DNA of 64,000 nt, taken from Micropterix aruncella (Eukaryota > Arthropoda > Insecta > Lepidoptera > Micropterigidae). Below the pieces are notes generated by a model that did no database searches, was not told where the DNA came from, and worked only from the letters and a program-made list of their open reading frames with translations. The stretch lies in contig OX155952.1 in the NCBI GenBank assembly GCA_944548615.1, positions 33,942,057 through 34,006,056 of the forward strand. Reading direction: 5' to 3'. Each line of letters opens with the position of its first letter. The stretch's first letter is position 1. This document shows, in pieces, positions 23,097 to 35,289 of the stretch. A program made the translations under genes and the position numbers.

Positions 23097-25076
23097 TTAC
23101 AGGATAACTCTTCTCGGCTTGGCGTGAATATCTCCAGTCGTTGTGCATTGTTGAGGGACTGTCATATGTGTAAGAAACAATCTTTCTTCTTCTTCTCTGC
23201 TTTCCGTCATTCGGTAGGTTGTTGTTTGACGGGGATTCTTGGCGAAGGAACATTGATTAAAAATTTGGGGACAGAATGATTTCTTGTCATCGTTATTTTT
23301 TCCTTGTACCAGCTCCCAAGTTCTCCTGTAGCATTTGCAACAATAGCATAAAAATATCATTACTATAGATATGATTGCTATTATAGTTGAATAGGTGTAT
23401 TTCTTGTAGGGGAATACGTCGTGATTTATGTTGTACAATTCTTCTTTAAAATCATTAATATTCGATTCTAAATCGTGAAATTCGTCCAGTTTAATATTTC
23501 TGATCGGTATGGGTTTTAACTTGATTGTGTTGATTTTCATATCGATGTCTTCGCAGCAATTGAAAGGGATGATGGGGATTATGTCATCTTCTTTCGTTGA
23601 CGAGTTTCTATTTGTAGCTGTCACTTGAATTGTGCCAATAAAAGCTCTGCAGTTATGCTCTAATCGTAGAATGGAATTTTCGTAGATCATCTTGGTATCT
23701 AGTTGATCTCCGCATGAAGTTTTAATGGGTATTAGCTTTGTGATAATTATCAGCCATTTATTCTTCTTGAGTTTCTGTACGTTGTATTCGTTCAGCGATA
23801 ATATAGTAGGGTTGCAATTTTCAGTTTGCAATTTAGAGATAATATTGATTTCGCATGGTGATTTCTCATTAGGGTTCGGTAAAATGTCGAAACAAATTAA
23901 ATTATCTTCCGTACTTTTGCAGGAAGTGATGTCATTTAATCTTATATATTCCCTGTTGTCTTGTGATAGGCCCACATATTTTGACTTAGGTATGATTGTA
24001 TGGAATATATTTGAGGACGGGTGTCTAATTGGTGTGGAGAATAGATGATAGGTATTATATACTTCGTTATTCGTTAGCGGTATGCTAAGTATGTAAACTA
24101 TGCGGTTCGAAGTAGAAAAACCTTTCAATGTTATCAAATTTGCAAATTGATTTATATTATGTATATTTGGTATAAGCGGTAATGCTTCGTTTGCTGATAG
24201 AACCTTTGAAATATTCATAAGTTGCTCTAGTAAATGTATAGGGGAAATTATACTAGAGTGTAGCACTTTTAATTTTGCGAAAGTCAAGCTAGTTTCTATG
24301 TCAATTAATTCGTTATTTAGAAGCATGAATGTTTCTAATAAATTTTCACAACTGCTTAGAATAGCCAATTGTCTCGATAAGTAACGATCTCTTTCCTCAT
24401 TATTATTTATGAAGGTTTGTATGGTTTTTAAATTATTTTCTAGATATTGATCGTCTAACGCGAGTTTTTGAATTGTATTATTAAAGTTCTTAATTACTTT
24501 TGTAGTAATTGAGATTTGATTTTTCATCAGCGTTTGCGTCGTTAAATCATCTCTTTCGAGCTTGTTAATAGCATCGTTAAAATACTTTCCATCTGTGGCA
24601 TCTAAATTTCCGGTGATCCATTTTAATAAAGAGCCTGCTGCGTCGATCAGAAATCGTTTCTTTCTTGTTGTCAATAATCCTAGATTATCGATTTTTTCGT
24701 TGAGCGTTTTTGATATCGATTTGAGCATTGTATAATGCGGTTTCAATGGTATCATAAAATGTTGTAAATTATTATTGAATTTTAAATCTAATTTGAAAAC
24801 ATGTTGTTCTAATAGTTGTAACGTCCTTTCGGCATTCTCAAAGACAGATTTAATTAATTTTAGGTCTTTATACACTATTAAATTCCAATGGCTGTTTGAT
24901 ATTATTACGTCATTTTCTTTTTCGTAGTATAGTCCTACGGTATTATGCAATGGGGTCAACGTCTGAGCAGCAACTGCCGTCGTCAGGATCAACACCCTGT
25001 AAAGAGACAGGAAAATCCGTTTCACTATCTGAACTTTCAGAATTATCTTCAGAATCTGAATTCGATTCGGGTACAT
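23097..25076 (-). CDS. env: Errantivirus Env-like glycoprotein (659 residues), intact
   Basis: An envelope protein of the baculovirus F/errantivirus Env type, a class I-like membrane fusion protein. It starts at an ATG at 25076 inside the end of pol and is expected to be made from a spliced RNA. Visible features are a hydrophobic N-terminal signal-like stretch (about residues 20-36), a basic furin-type cleavage site RKKR near residue 137, and a following hydrophobic fusion-peptide-like stretch. Heptad-like helices and a transmembrane segment near residues 559-580 (IIAIISIVMIFLCYC) follow, then a ~75-residue cytoplasmic tail. No stops or frame breaks are present. Errantivirus Env can let the element leave the cell in some insects; activity here is not known. 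Confidence 0.88.
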   Translation of the reverse strand: MYPNRIQILKIILKVQIVKRIFLSLYRVLILTTAVAAQTLTPLHNTVGLYYEKENDVIISNSHWNLIVYKDLKLIKSVFENAERTLQLLEQHVFKLDLKFNNNLQHFMIPLKPHYTMLKSISKTLNEKIDNLGLLTTRKKRFLIDAAGSLLKWITGNLDATDGKYFNDAINKLERDDLTTQTLMKNQISITTKVIKNFNNTIQKLALDDQYLENNLKTIQTFINNNEERDRYLSRQLAILSSCENLLETFMLLNNELIDIETSLTFAKLKVLHSSIISPIHLLEQLMNISKVLSANEALPLIPNIHNINQFANLITLKGFSTSNRIVYILSIPLTNNEVYNTYHLFSTPIRHPSSNIFHTIIPKSKYVGLSQDNREYIRLNDITSCKSTEDNLICFDILPNPNEKSPCEINIISKLQTENCNPTILSLNEYNVQKLKKNKWLIIITKLIPIKTSCGDQLDTKMIYENSILRLEHNCRAFIGTIQVTATNRNSSTKEDDIIPIIPFNCCEDIDMKINTIKLKPIPIRNIKLDEFHDLESNINDFKEELYNINHDVFPYKKYTYSTIIAIISIVMIFLCYCCKCYRRTWELVQGKNNDDKKSFCPQIFNQCSFAKNPRQTTTYRMTESREEEERLFLTHMTVPQQCTTTGDIHAKPRRVIL

Positions 25077-28000
25077 ATAATTTTATTCTATCGAAATGAA
25101 TAGTTGTTGGTTTAAAGTTTTGTTTTATTATAGCCGTAGTATCATTCATTAATCCTAATATACGGAATGGACCTAAAAATCGTGATTGGTGTTTCTTTGA
25201 ACTGTCAGGATTTTTAATCATTATTAAGTCTCCCACTTTATAGGTAGTATTGTTTATTTTATATTTTCCATCGTGGTAGTCCTTAGCTTTTTCTTTATTT
25301 TTTGTAATGTTTTCGCGTACGATTTTAAATAGGTTACTTTGCCAATTTACTAATTCTTTATGATAATTATTTTGTTTATTACTAATTAAATTATCCTCAT
25401 TTATCATTACATAATTATGGAGGTTTACGTCTCCGTAAATTATTTCAAATGGCGTATAATGTGTGCTTGTTGATCTGCAATTATTATAACTTCTAATTAT
25501 AGTAGCTATTATTTCTTTTTCTTTAAGAGTTGGATACTCTTCTGAGTAACATCGTAGGCTATCCGCTATCGTAGCATGTAGTCGTTCGATTGCGTTACTT
25601 TGCGCGTGATGAGCCGATATGAATCTTAATTCTACATCGTAGCGTTTGCAAAAATCTTTAAAATCTTTGCCTGAAAAGCAAGTTCCATTATCCGTCGCTA
25701 TGATCGAAGGAGTTGGGTGGTGAGATATATAGATTTTAATTTTTTCTATAATTTCCTTTGTCGTTTCGTGTTTAATTTTATAACACTGCGAATATTTAGA
25801 GAAAGAATCTAAAATAGTGAGGTATTTAATTTTGTTGTATTCGAATATATCAATATATAGTTTGTCAAAGGGTTTTACAGGTGTATCTGTAATAGTTAAG
25901 GGTCTTTTCACACTCTGTCTACATATTTTTGCCTTTGCACAAACTTCGCAACTACGTACAAATTTCGTTACGTCACGTGTTATGTTTTTCCAATAGTATC
26001 TGGATTTAATTTTTCTTAAAGTTTCATTTATTCCTTTATGAAAACTATCATCTGCTGTATGAAAACTTTTTATTAATTCCGGTATATCTCTTATCTTTGG
26101 TACTTGTATAGATCCTTTACAAATTATAAATTTTCTCTCTTTTTCGTTTTTAAATACTATACTTAGTATGCGATCTAAGTATATTTTATCTATAAAGTTT
26201 ATATAAATGTTTCCTTTAGGGAGTTCATTTTTATTTTTAATTAGATCGTGATACAACTGTTCTCGATTCTTTAAATTGCAATTTAGCATAAAATATTTGC
26301 GATTAGGTTTACTAACGCTTTCTAATACCGTTATTTCTGATTGTTTCAACACAGGAAAAGACGGGACGTCTTTTTCAATTAATCGAGTGCTAGCGTCATA
26401 AGCGCCGCTAGTGGATTGAATGTTTGTTTCTGAAGCTATGTACAGAATATTATTATGCTTTCTATGTAATACGTAGATTTCCGAGTATTCCACTAATTCG
26501 GGATTTACGGGTGTGTTTATGATTTCATTTGTGAGCTTTGTGATCACATTTATAGGAATTCTTGATAATGCATCTGCATTAGTATTAAATTTACCTGTTT
26601 TGTATTTTATTTGGTAATCATATTCTGCTAATTTCAATCTCCATCTGGCTAGTCTGCTTCCAGGATCTTTAACGTTAAATAACCATTCTAGTGGTTTATG
26701 ATCGGTATAGAGAGTGAATTTTCTTCCATAAATATATGGTCTAAAGTGTTTACAGGCCCAAACAATTGCGAGAAGCTCACGTTCTATCGCCGAGTACCTA
26801 GATTCCGCTGGGTTTAATGTGCGTGATGCATAAAATACAGGTAAGTCTTCACCTGGTACACCTTGGCTTAGAACTGCGCCCACTGAATGTTGACAGGCGT
26901 CTGTAGTGATAATAAAATCCTTTTCAAAATCAGGATATTGTAGAATAGGGGCTGTGGTTAATAATACCTTGCACCTATCGAATGCTTTTATGCATTTTTC
27001 ATTAAATATAAATTCTACGTTTTTCTTTAATAGACTCGTAAGAGGTTTTACTAATTTCGCATAATCTGGCAAAAAGCGTCTATAATATCCAGATAAACCT
27101 AGAAATTGTTTTATTTCTTTAGGTGATCTTGGTTGAGGATAATCGACGACTGCTTTCACCTTTTCGGGATTAGGCTTTATACCTTCAGGGGTGACAACAT
27201 GTCCTAGATATGCTACTTCTTTTCTTAAAAATTCACATTTATCTGGCTGGATCTTTAAATTTGACGTTGCCAGTCTGTGAAAAACGTTTTCTAGTCTTTC
27301 TATATGCTCTTCGAGCGTTGCCGAGTAGACAATAATGTCGTCCATGTAACAGAGACATTGTTCTCCCTGTAGTCCTGTTAAGACATTGTCCATAATGCGG
27401 CTAAAGGTACGAGGAGAATTGGAAAGTCCGAAAGGTAAACGTAGAAATTCCCAATGTCCGTTCTCTACTGTGAATGCAGTTTTACAAATATCAGCTTCTT
27501 TTATTTGAATCTGGTGGAACCCAGAGCATAAATCTATCGTCGAGAAATATTTGCATTTACCTAACTGGTCTAATAGATCGGTTATATTTGGTAAGGGGTA
27601 AAGATCCTTGATTGTTTTTTCGTTTAATTTTCTATAGTCTATGACTATACGCCATTTTTGGACACCTGACGCATCCATTTTCTTGGGGACAATCCATACC
27701 GGAGAGCTCCATGGCGAAAATGATTGTTGAATTATGCCTTGGTCTAACATCTTGTCGATTTGTGTTTTTATTTCTTGTTTATGGATATATGGGTAACGGT
27801 AACTTTTTGTGAAGATAGGGTTTTCATCGGTTGTTTTTATCTCATGTTTAATCTGATTGGCGAAAGTTAATTTATCTCCCTCCAGATAAAATATCTCGGG
27901 GTATGTCAGGCATAATTTTGTAATTTTTTCTTCTTCCTCATTATTCAAGTGATCTAACCTCAATACTTGTTTAATTTTTCTCAATCGATTTTCGTCAATC

Positions 28001-29112
28001 ACTATTGAGTTATTTTCAATCTGATCTATTTTATTTATTAATTGGGTATCGCTTATTTTTTTCAGTTTTATTTCCGGCATTTCTACCCATTCGCAATTCT
28101 CGTCTAGATTTACTATTGTTGTGAGGAAAGAGTTATTCTTTACCGTGACAACTGCTTCTGGAATTTTTATTTCCGCATTCGTCGTGAAATTTTCTTTATT
28201 ATACGTGCAATTTTTAATTTCATTCGTTTTAATTTCATCAGAAACGTCCGTGATGTTGTGTATCGTCAATTGACTGATATCCGAGTTCATCTCGTCGTTC
28301 TGTGAATGCACCTTTTTAAGACTATGAAGGCAACTTTTATTTTTTATTTTATTTATCAATTCTTCGCGAGAATTGTATTTTTGTTCTGTGGAATATTCGG
28401 CGTTACATACGACTGAAGAGTTCATTTTCGACTCATCCGAATTTCTCTTAGGAACGGCCTCTTTAGGACATTGGAGGTAACCATTATTTTTATTTAAAAA
28501 TTCTTTAGACGAATTGTTTATTTGTTCTGTGGAATTTTCGGCGTTACATACGACTGAAGAGTTCTTTATCGACTCATCCGAAATTCTCTTAAGAACGGCC
28601 TCTTTAGGACATTGGAGGTAACCATTTTTTTTATTTGCGGTGTCAACGACTTTGCGTTGCGCCACTTGAGAATTTTTTGTTTTCTCATTTTTACAGTTAT
28701 CGTGTCCGCTCGTCAGGCGAGGGGAATAACTATTTAATTTTATCTCTGGGCATAAATAACTGCCATCTGGATAGTTTGCTTTTAGCTGGTGTGTTTGTAT
28801 ACACCTCGGTCTTATTTTAATGGTCTCCTTTGCTTTTTGAAGGGGAGCATTATTTTCTTTTACTTCGCTGTCTCCGGTTAATAATTTTACTTTTCCGAAG
28901 TTGGTATGCAGAGTTTTTTCTGGAATATTTATTAGGCACTTATATGTTTGTAAAAAATCGACACCTAATATTCCGTCGTATTCTATGTTCAAATCACACA
29001 CGTATAGCTTAATTGAATCTCCTGTATTTCCGACATCGGAAATGAAGCTCTCTGTTATTAAAATTTCTTGACCGCTAATTCCACTAATTATGGTGTTTTC
29101 TTTATTAAAGTT
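24943..29112 (-). CDS. pol: Errantivirus Pol: RT, RNase H, integrase
   Basis: The frame is open from about 29112. The longest predicted ORF starts at a GTG (29001), which is not a real start. After the protease remainder (YDGILGVDFLQTY) comes a long linker with a 141-bp in-frame tandem duplication (KNGYLQCPKEAV twice, about 28480-28640). The RT shows KWRIVIDYRKLN, FSTIDLCSGFHQI, LPFGLSNSP and CYMDDIIVYS (YMDD near residue 551 counted from 29001). RNase H shows FYASRTLNPAE, SAIERELLAIV and LYTDHKPL. The integrase has the HHCC zinc finger, an Asp in LYIDIFEY, TDNGTCFSG and NAIERLHATIAD (DDE triad), then a GPF motif near the C terminus. It overlaps env by about 134 bases in another frame. Confidence 0.93.
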   Translation of the reverse strand, partial: NFNKENTIISGISGQEILITESFISDVGNTGDSIKLYVCDLNIEYDGILGVDFLQTYKCLINIPEKTLHTNFGKVKLLTGDSEVKENNAPLQKAKETIKIRPRCIQTHQLKANYPDGSYLCPEIKLNSYSPRLTSGHDNCKNEKTKNSQVAQRKVVDTANKKNGYLQCPKEAVLKRISDESIKNSSVVCNAENSTEQINNSSKEFLNKNNGYLQCPKEAVPKRNSDESKMNSSVVCNAEYSTEQKYNSREELINKIKNKSCLHSLKKVHSQNDEMNSDISQLTIHNITDVSDEIKTNEIKNCTYNKENFTTNAEIKIPEAVVTVKNNSFLTTIVNLDENCEWVEMPEIKLKKISDTQLINKIDQIENNSIVIDENRLRKIKQVLRLDHLNNEEEEKITKLCLTYPEIFYLEGDKLTFANQIKHEIKTTDENPIFTKSYRYPYIHKQEIKTQIDKMLDQGIIQQSFSPWSSPVWIVPKKMDASGVQKWRIVIDYRKLNEKTIKDLYPLPNITDLLDQLGKCKYFSTIDLCSGFHQIQIKEADICKTAFTVENGHWEFLRLPFGLSNSPRTFSRIMDNVLTGLQGEQCLCYMDDIIVYSATLEEHIERLENVFHRLATSNLKIQPDKCEFLRKEVAYLGHVVTPEGIKPNPEKVKAVVDYPQPRSPKEIKQFLGLSGYYRRFLPDYAKLVKPLTSLLKKNVEFIFNEKCIKAFDRCKVLLTTAPILQYPDFEKDFIITTDACQHSVGAVLSQGVPGEDLPVFYASRTLNPAESRYSAIERELLAIVWACKHFRPYIYGRKFTLYTDHKPLEWLFNVKDPGSRLARWRLKLAEYDYQIKYKTGKFNTNADALSRIPINVITKLTNEIINTPVNPELVEYSEIYVLHRKHNNILYIASETNIQSTSGAYDASTRLIEKDVPSFPVLKQSEITVLESVSKPNRKYFMLNCNLKNREQLYHDLIKNKNELPKGNIYINFIDKIYLDRILSIVFKNEKERKFIICKGSIQVPKIRDIPELIKSFHTADDSFHKGINETLRKIKSRYYWKNITRDVTKFVRSCEVCAKAKICRQSVKRPLTITDTPVKPFDKLYIDIFEYNKIKYLTILDSFSKYSQCYKIKHETTKEIIEKIKIYISHHPTPSIIATDNGTCFSGKDFKDFCKRYDVELRFISAHHAQSNAIERLHATIADSLRCYSEEYPTLKEKEIIATIIRSYNNCRSTSTHYTPFEIIYGDVNLHNYVMINEDNLISNKQNNYHKELVNWQSNLFKIVRENITKNKEKAKDYHDGKYKINNTTYKVGDLIMIKNPDSSKKHQSRFLGPFRILGLMNDTTAIIKQNFKPTTIHFDRIKLYVPESNSDSEDNSESSDSETDFPVSLQGVDPDDGSCCSDVDPIA

Positions 29113-29222
29113 TTACCTACTGGGATGGTATGGGGTTTACATACGGAAATAGCAGCTCCGCTGTCTAGCAAATATTTATATTTACGCGTGTCTCTGACAT
29201 AGAACAGATTTTTACCTTCCAT
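29088..29222 (-). pseudogene. Errantivirus protease start, cut off by a frame break
   Basis: From the ATG at 29222 a 44-residue frame encodes LLDSGAAISVC, the aspartic protease active site (DSGA). It runs into a stop at 29090-29088. The pol frame resumes at about 29112-29100, again in the -1 direction, and continues with the rest of the protease region. I see no canonical slippery heptamer at the switch, so a one-base indel is likelier than programmed shifting. If real, this copy cannot make an intact protease-RT polyprotein. Confidence 0.8.
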
Positions 29223-30175
29223 TATTGAAATAATGTGTCGGTTTCTGCTTCGATCATCGTATCGTGATCTGGTTGGCTCTGAGACGATTCGACCGGTTCG
29301 TCCCCGCCTTGGAAGTTTAAATTAAAACTTTTTTTGATGACAGAAGGGCGGTTTTGCTGAATGACTGTTTTTGTCTGTGCGTACCGTTCGCCCGCTTCTT
29401 GTCTCAAGTGCGACGGTGTCAAAAAACTACCGTTTTTAAATGCGCTCGTTGATGGCGACTGCAGATTCCCGTTATTTTTTCGGTAACACTCTGACATCAG
29501 GTGTCCCGTTTTTTTGCAAAAGGTGCAATGTTTTGTATTTGTTTTGTTTTCGCTTTTAAAATTTTTAGGTAAGATTTGTGATGGTCTTTGAAAATTGTCT
29601 TTTACATTCATGTTCCTAAAGCTCTTCAAAAATTGAAGGTTCTCTTCTTCCGCTAAAATAGAAGTGGCATCTTCTATTGTTTGTGGTCTTTGTGACCTGA
29701 GTATTTGTCCGATCGGGTCGTTTAAACCGGAAAGAATGGTTTTAAGACCGATTCTTTCATGTTTATTGTTCATGGCTATTTTTGTATTTTTATCCAAAGT
29801 ATCGTCTAGTGCTGTGCAGTTTCTTAATTTTGTTAAAAGAAGTTGGACTCTTTGAACGTATGAACGGGGATTTTCGGAGTGCTTCTGGAAACTGGTTGTT
29901 AGTTCCCTTAAAAGAGATTCGGCGTCTCTAGTGTCTCCAAAGTGAGACAAGAGCAAATTCCGAATATCCGTCCAGTTTGCAAGTGCTCTAGAGGATATAA
30001 ATTGTTTTGCTTCTCCGATTAGCTTACTTTTTATCAGAAAAGGAATGTGTGCCTCGTTCTCATCGTCTATATAATTTATAGCGTGATCACATGCGGATAT
30101 AAAATCATGAAGTGTAGTCTGACTACCATCAAAATCGGGTATAAAATTTGCAATATCTCGTGCTGAAAATGCCAT
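29222..30175 (-). CDS. gag: Errantivirus Gag (317 residues)
   Basis: The structural protein of the particle. It starts at an ATG at 30175 near the 5' LTR. It shows a capsid-like region in the first ~200 residues (FDGSQTTLHDFISACDHAI, SLLRELTTSF, YVQRVQLLLTKL). One zinc knuckle of the CCHC type follows at about residues 215-232 (CTFCKKTGHLMSEC), which should bind RNA. The stop overlaps the protease ATG as TAATG, and protease lies in the -1 frame relative to gag. Translation of pol could use restart at this overlap or a -1 shift; the sequence alone does not decide. The ORF is intact. Confidence 0.92.
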   Translation of the reverse strand: MAFSARDIANFIPDFDGSQTTLHDFISACDHAINYIDDENEAHIPFLIKSKLIGEAKQFISSRALANWTDIRNLLLSHFGDTRDAESLLRELTTSFQKHSENPRSYVQRVQLLLTKLRNCTALDDTLDKNTKIAMNNKHERIGLKTILSGLNDPIGQILRSQRPQTIEDATSILAEEENLQFLKSFRNMNVKDNFQRPSQILPKNFKSENKTNTKHCTFCKKTGHLMSECYRKNNGNLQSPSTSAFKNGSFLTPSHLRQEAGERYAQTKTVIQQNRPSVIKKSFNLNFQGGDEPVESSQSQPDHDTMIEAETDTLFQ

Positions 30176-30434
30176 ATTGAAGGCAATAAAAAAATACCTT
30201 TAACGAATAACAAAATACGGATTTAAATAGGGATCTGGTGAGACTGAGTATTCTGTGGAAAGGAAAGTCAAAATAATGCTTATGCTTATCACTTACTTGA
30301 CAACGACTGGTATGGTCATTGACATCTTTTTCTTTTTGTATTCGTTTCTGCAACTCAGGTAGCTCGATACCAGTGACTCTCGTTCTCAGGAAAGGTGCCG
30401 CTGAAGATCTTTATCACTTTGCAGAAAATCGTAC

Positions 30435-30445
30435 CGACTGCGCCA
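30435..30445 (-). other. Primer-binding site, tRNA-Ser type
   Basis: On the minus strand TGGCGCAGTCG follows the LTR end directly. It is complementary to the CCA end and acceptor stem of an insect tRNA-Ser whose 5' end is GCAGTCG. The 17.6/297 branch of errantiviruses is known to use tRNA-Ser, while gypsy itself uses tRNA-Lys, so this supports placement in the former branch. Confidence 0.8.
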
Positions 30446-32129
<1,684 letters not shown>

Positions 32130-33484
32130 GTGCAATTACATTAAATTTACGTCGTGTCCAATTGGTGGCTAAAAACCGCTCTTGGACGTGTCAAAATATT
32201 TCTGTTTTAAGTAGTAAGTGTCATTACTACTTTAATCTTTACGTTACATACATATATTAATTTTTAAAAATATACAGTATCTAAGAAACTTTGGAACCTA
32301 CTAAAAGTTATTCGTCGTAGAATCGTATTTCAAAACAAATTAAAGAATAGTCAATGGCTACCTACTAAACACACAATAATTAAAATAGTCAGTTAAAAAG
32401 TTGAATAATCAAAGCAGAAGCCTAACAATTGAAATAGTCAATAAATCAAATATATACGTACTAAAAACTGTACATAGTAACATCCAAAGTAGTAAGTAAT
32501 TTGTTAAATAATCAAACTAAAGCTAAATCTTAAATTTAAATACTAGAAGTACATATATAATTATCATTCAAATTGGCACAATATTTGCAAAGTCATGGCC
32601 CTCGAATTCGGTCAGAATATAGAGAGGGTGGCCTATCAGCATCTCCTTAATGTTTTTTTAAAATTGTTTGTCCTCCAGTTGTTTGATAGTGGTAGGGAGT
32701 AAATTGTAGAATTGAATGCTAAGGTATAAGTAGCTCTTCTGTACTTTTGCCAGTCTTGTTCGGGGTACGCATAAAAGGGAATTACAGCGTGTATGGTAAG
32801 AGTGAATGTCCGCTCTAGTTGCGGTTTCTGTTAGGTGCTGTCTGGCATACATTAAGCACTGGTATATGAACGCCGAATACATGGTCATTATCTTTGCCTT
32901 ACTGAAGTATGCTCTGCATGAGGTCCTGGGCGTTAGCTGATAGATGCTGGGCAGTGCTCTTTTTTGCAATAGGAAGATTCTTTTACTGTTTGCGGCATTT
33001 CCCCAAAATAGTAGTCCATAAGTCATTAATGAGCCGAAATACGCAAAATACACTGATTTGGCTGCCGCGAAGCCACAAAGACTTCTGTTTTTTTTATTGA
33101 GTATATAGAACTACATAACTTACTAGCTAATTCATCAATATGAGTATTCCATTTTAATTTGCTGTCAATTCTTAAACCTAAAAAATTTATATCTTCTGTG
33201 ATATCAATTTTGAAATAGTCATATAATTCATTTAAATAGTCGAAATTGGTCGGTCTTAAGCGAAAGGGAATTATTTTTGATTTTGTAATATTTAGACGTA
33301 ATTCATTAGCATTAAACCAAATTAACAGTTGTTCAATTGTATATCTAATTCTACTTACTAATGATTTCTTATCCTTGTCACAGAAGATAATTAACCCTTT
33401 ACGAACCATACGTTTTACGGCAGAATATGGAAATTTCTGATACACACAACTCTTAAAGAACGATGTAAATAACATGTACGACAA
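32130..33484 (-). pseudogene. CR1/Daphne-like LINE, 3' part of RT plus 3' UTR
   Basis: A 5'-truncated non-LTR element. 33484-33026 encodes the thumb side of an RT (FNANELRLNITKSK, ITEDINFLGLRIDSKLKW). A frame change near 33030-33050 is followed by the C-terminal domain (MTYGLLFWGNAANSKRIF, ALPSIYQLTPRTSCRAYF, FIYQCLMYARQHL), ending at 32658. The 3' UTR, 32657-32130, matches 56770-57073 and ends near a degenerate ATGTA repeat. The C-terminal protein resembles that at 59702-60022. One frame break and the missing catalytic half make it dead. Confidence 0.82.
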
Positions 33485-33489
33485 ATTTT

Positions 33490-34084
33490 ATGAAAATTGT
33501 TTCAAAAAAATTTGTATAAATTGATGGGACATAAGTGTCCCTGTGGTCCATAAAGATGCAAAGTTACGACTTTTTGCAAAGTTTGATTATTTTATTATTC
33601 AACTCAGAAATCATAATTACCTACTAAAAAAAAAACCCACAAATATTTTATTTATTTATTAAAAAACACCAGAGTTTGTTGATTATTTGCGATATTAAAA
33701 ACGGTATATTTTTAAACAGTATATATTTTTTAATATTAATAATATTCTGATGTCTGAATAACATGAGAAATATATAATTTATAAATTATTCGTATTCGAT
33801 AATTGAAATATGATTTTTGTCCTTAGCCATTTTTGTTTTGTCATTTTTATCAGTTTTGTTGGTTTCGTCAGTAATGCCATTAGTCCTTAAAGGGTTAAAG
33901 GGTTGCGACCAGAATTATTCTGATAGTTTAATTTTTAAAATATTTTATAAACTGGTACCCTGCTGTAAAATCCAAGTTATCGACCTTTGCGTGCTGAAAT
34001 CAGCCGAAATCAAGGAACAAAATGCGGATATTAGCTTTTTAAATCTCGACATTAGGATTAATTATTTTTGAACGTAATTTCCTA
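33490..34084. other. AT-rich repeat-like stretch
   Basis: The end of this stretch (about 33990-34080: TATTAGCTTTTTAAATCTC, ACATTAGGATTAA) resembles 38890-38930, so it is part of a dispersed repeat that continues at 34085. The remainder is AT-rich and featureless. Confidence 0.45.
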
Positions 34085-34545
34085 ATGAGTAGCGTAGTTT
34101 CTGCGATTCAGTGGATACAGACACACAGACCTACAGCCACATATACACACAACCAGACATTTCCTAAAATTTGTTTTTTTTGTATTCTCAGGATGTCAAA
34201 ACGTGGAGGTCCGCTGAAAACTCGAATTATAAATTTTGCTTCAAAACAAGCCTTTCCCTATTTACAAACTTTATGTAACACCATGTATTTTTTTGGGAAA
34301 GTATAAATAATAAATCACTAAAATATTAAAAGTAACTTAACAGACCTACAGCCACACATACACACAACCAGACATTTCCTAGTTTTTTTTTGTATTCTCA
34401 GGATGTCAAAACGTGGAGGTTCGCTGAAAACTCGAATTATAAATTTTGCTTCAAAACAAGCCCTATTTACAAACTTTATGTAACAGCATGTATTTTTTTG
34501 GGAAAGTATAAATAATAAATCACTAAAATATTAAAAGTAACTTAC
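34085..34545. repeat. Direct tandem duplication (215-bp period) in dispersed repeat H
   Basis: 34131-34339 and 34346-34545 are nearly the same: CTACAGCCACA, ACACAACCAGACATTTCCTA, CTCAGGATGTCAAAACGTGG, GTATTTTTTTGGGAAAG. A diverged relative lies at 38860-39125 (CCCAGGATCTCAAAACGCGG, GTGTAACACCCTGCATTTTT). The family is unrecognised. Confidence 0.75.
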
Positions 34546-34549
34546 TATT

Positions 34550-35085
34550 TAGAATAATAATTAAATTCTTCTTTTGCATAAAACATACCCGTATCAAAAT
34601 AGCTTTAGGTTTATCACAGAATTGTTAAAATCCTTAATGCGCATTGTGTTCTGTTATACTATAAAACAGAGGAGGAGGGTTTTAATTGAGGGCATTGAAG
34701 ATTTTGTTAATCGCTTCACTCATCGCAATACTTTCCCGGCAATTAACCAAGGACGTCATCTCATTCATTTAAAAATCGAATTGCAAACGCACGTCGCCGT
34801 AAAATTCGCCGTTAAACATTCGAATTTCGAACTTGCGACACAATGCAATGACCCGGATAGGTCCCATTTCGACATCTCGGGTGGCACAGTTCGTGTCTCG
34901 GCTAGCCTTGGGCGGCTCGGCGTAATATATTTGATTGATGTATATGGCGGAATTTAAACATTATTAGTGAAGCTTGTATATGAGATATTCCAACCAAAAT
35001 TTTACAATGTGATTTCTATCCACCAAGGCATTTGTGTATAAAATATCAAGTCTCTAAATCCAAAATTTCGAGAATAATATATGAC
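34550..35085. other. Non-coding, GC-richer core at 34680-34910
   Basis: The core is unlike anything else in the window and may be single-copy. Its long open frame (34574-34957) has no recognisable domain. It could be a conserved non-coding element, but this is unsupported. Confidence 0.35.
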
Positions 35086-35090
35086 TAGTG

Positions 35091-35285
35091 CGCCCCCCCC
35101 CCCCGGTGGACCGATTTCAACCACAATCTTTTCAAATCTACCATGACCAAATCTGTATACCAAATTTGATATCTGTATACCAAATTTCAGCCTAATCGGA
35201 TTAAGCCTTTGGATCATAAAGGAATACATACACACGATACACAGACACACAGACACACATACACAGATACACAGACAGACTGCAG
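35091..35285. repeat. Retroelement-tail-like repeat with C-tract and ACACAG microsatellite
   Basis: A 14-base C-run (35091-35104), then a twice-repeated ATCTGTATACCAAATTT block (35151-35186), TTCAGCCTAATCGG, and an (ACACAG)-type microsatellite (35225-35283). Such wording with a microsatellite end is common at insect LINE 3' ends. Family assignment uncertain. Confidence 0.5.
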
Positions 35286-35289
35286 TCTG

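Noticed and set aside
34574..34957. 127-residue plus-strand frame as a gene
   Set aside because: No domain or splice support; more likely non-coding single-copy sequence.
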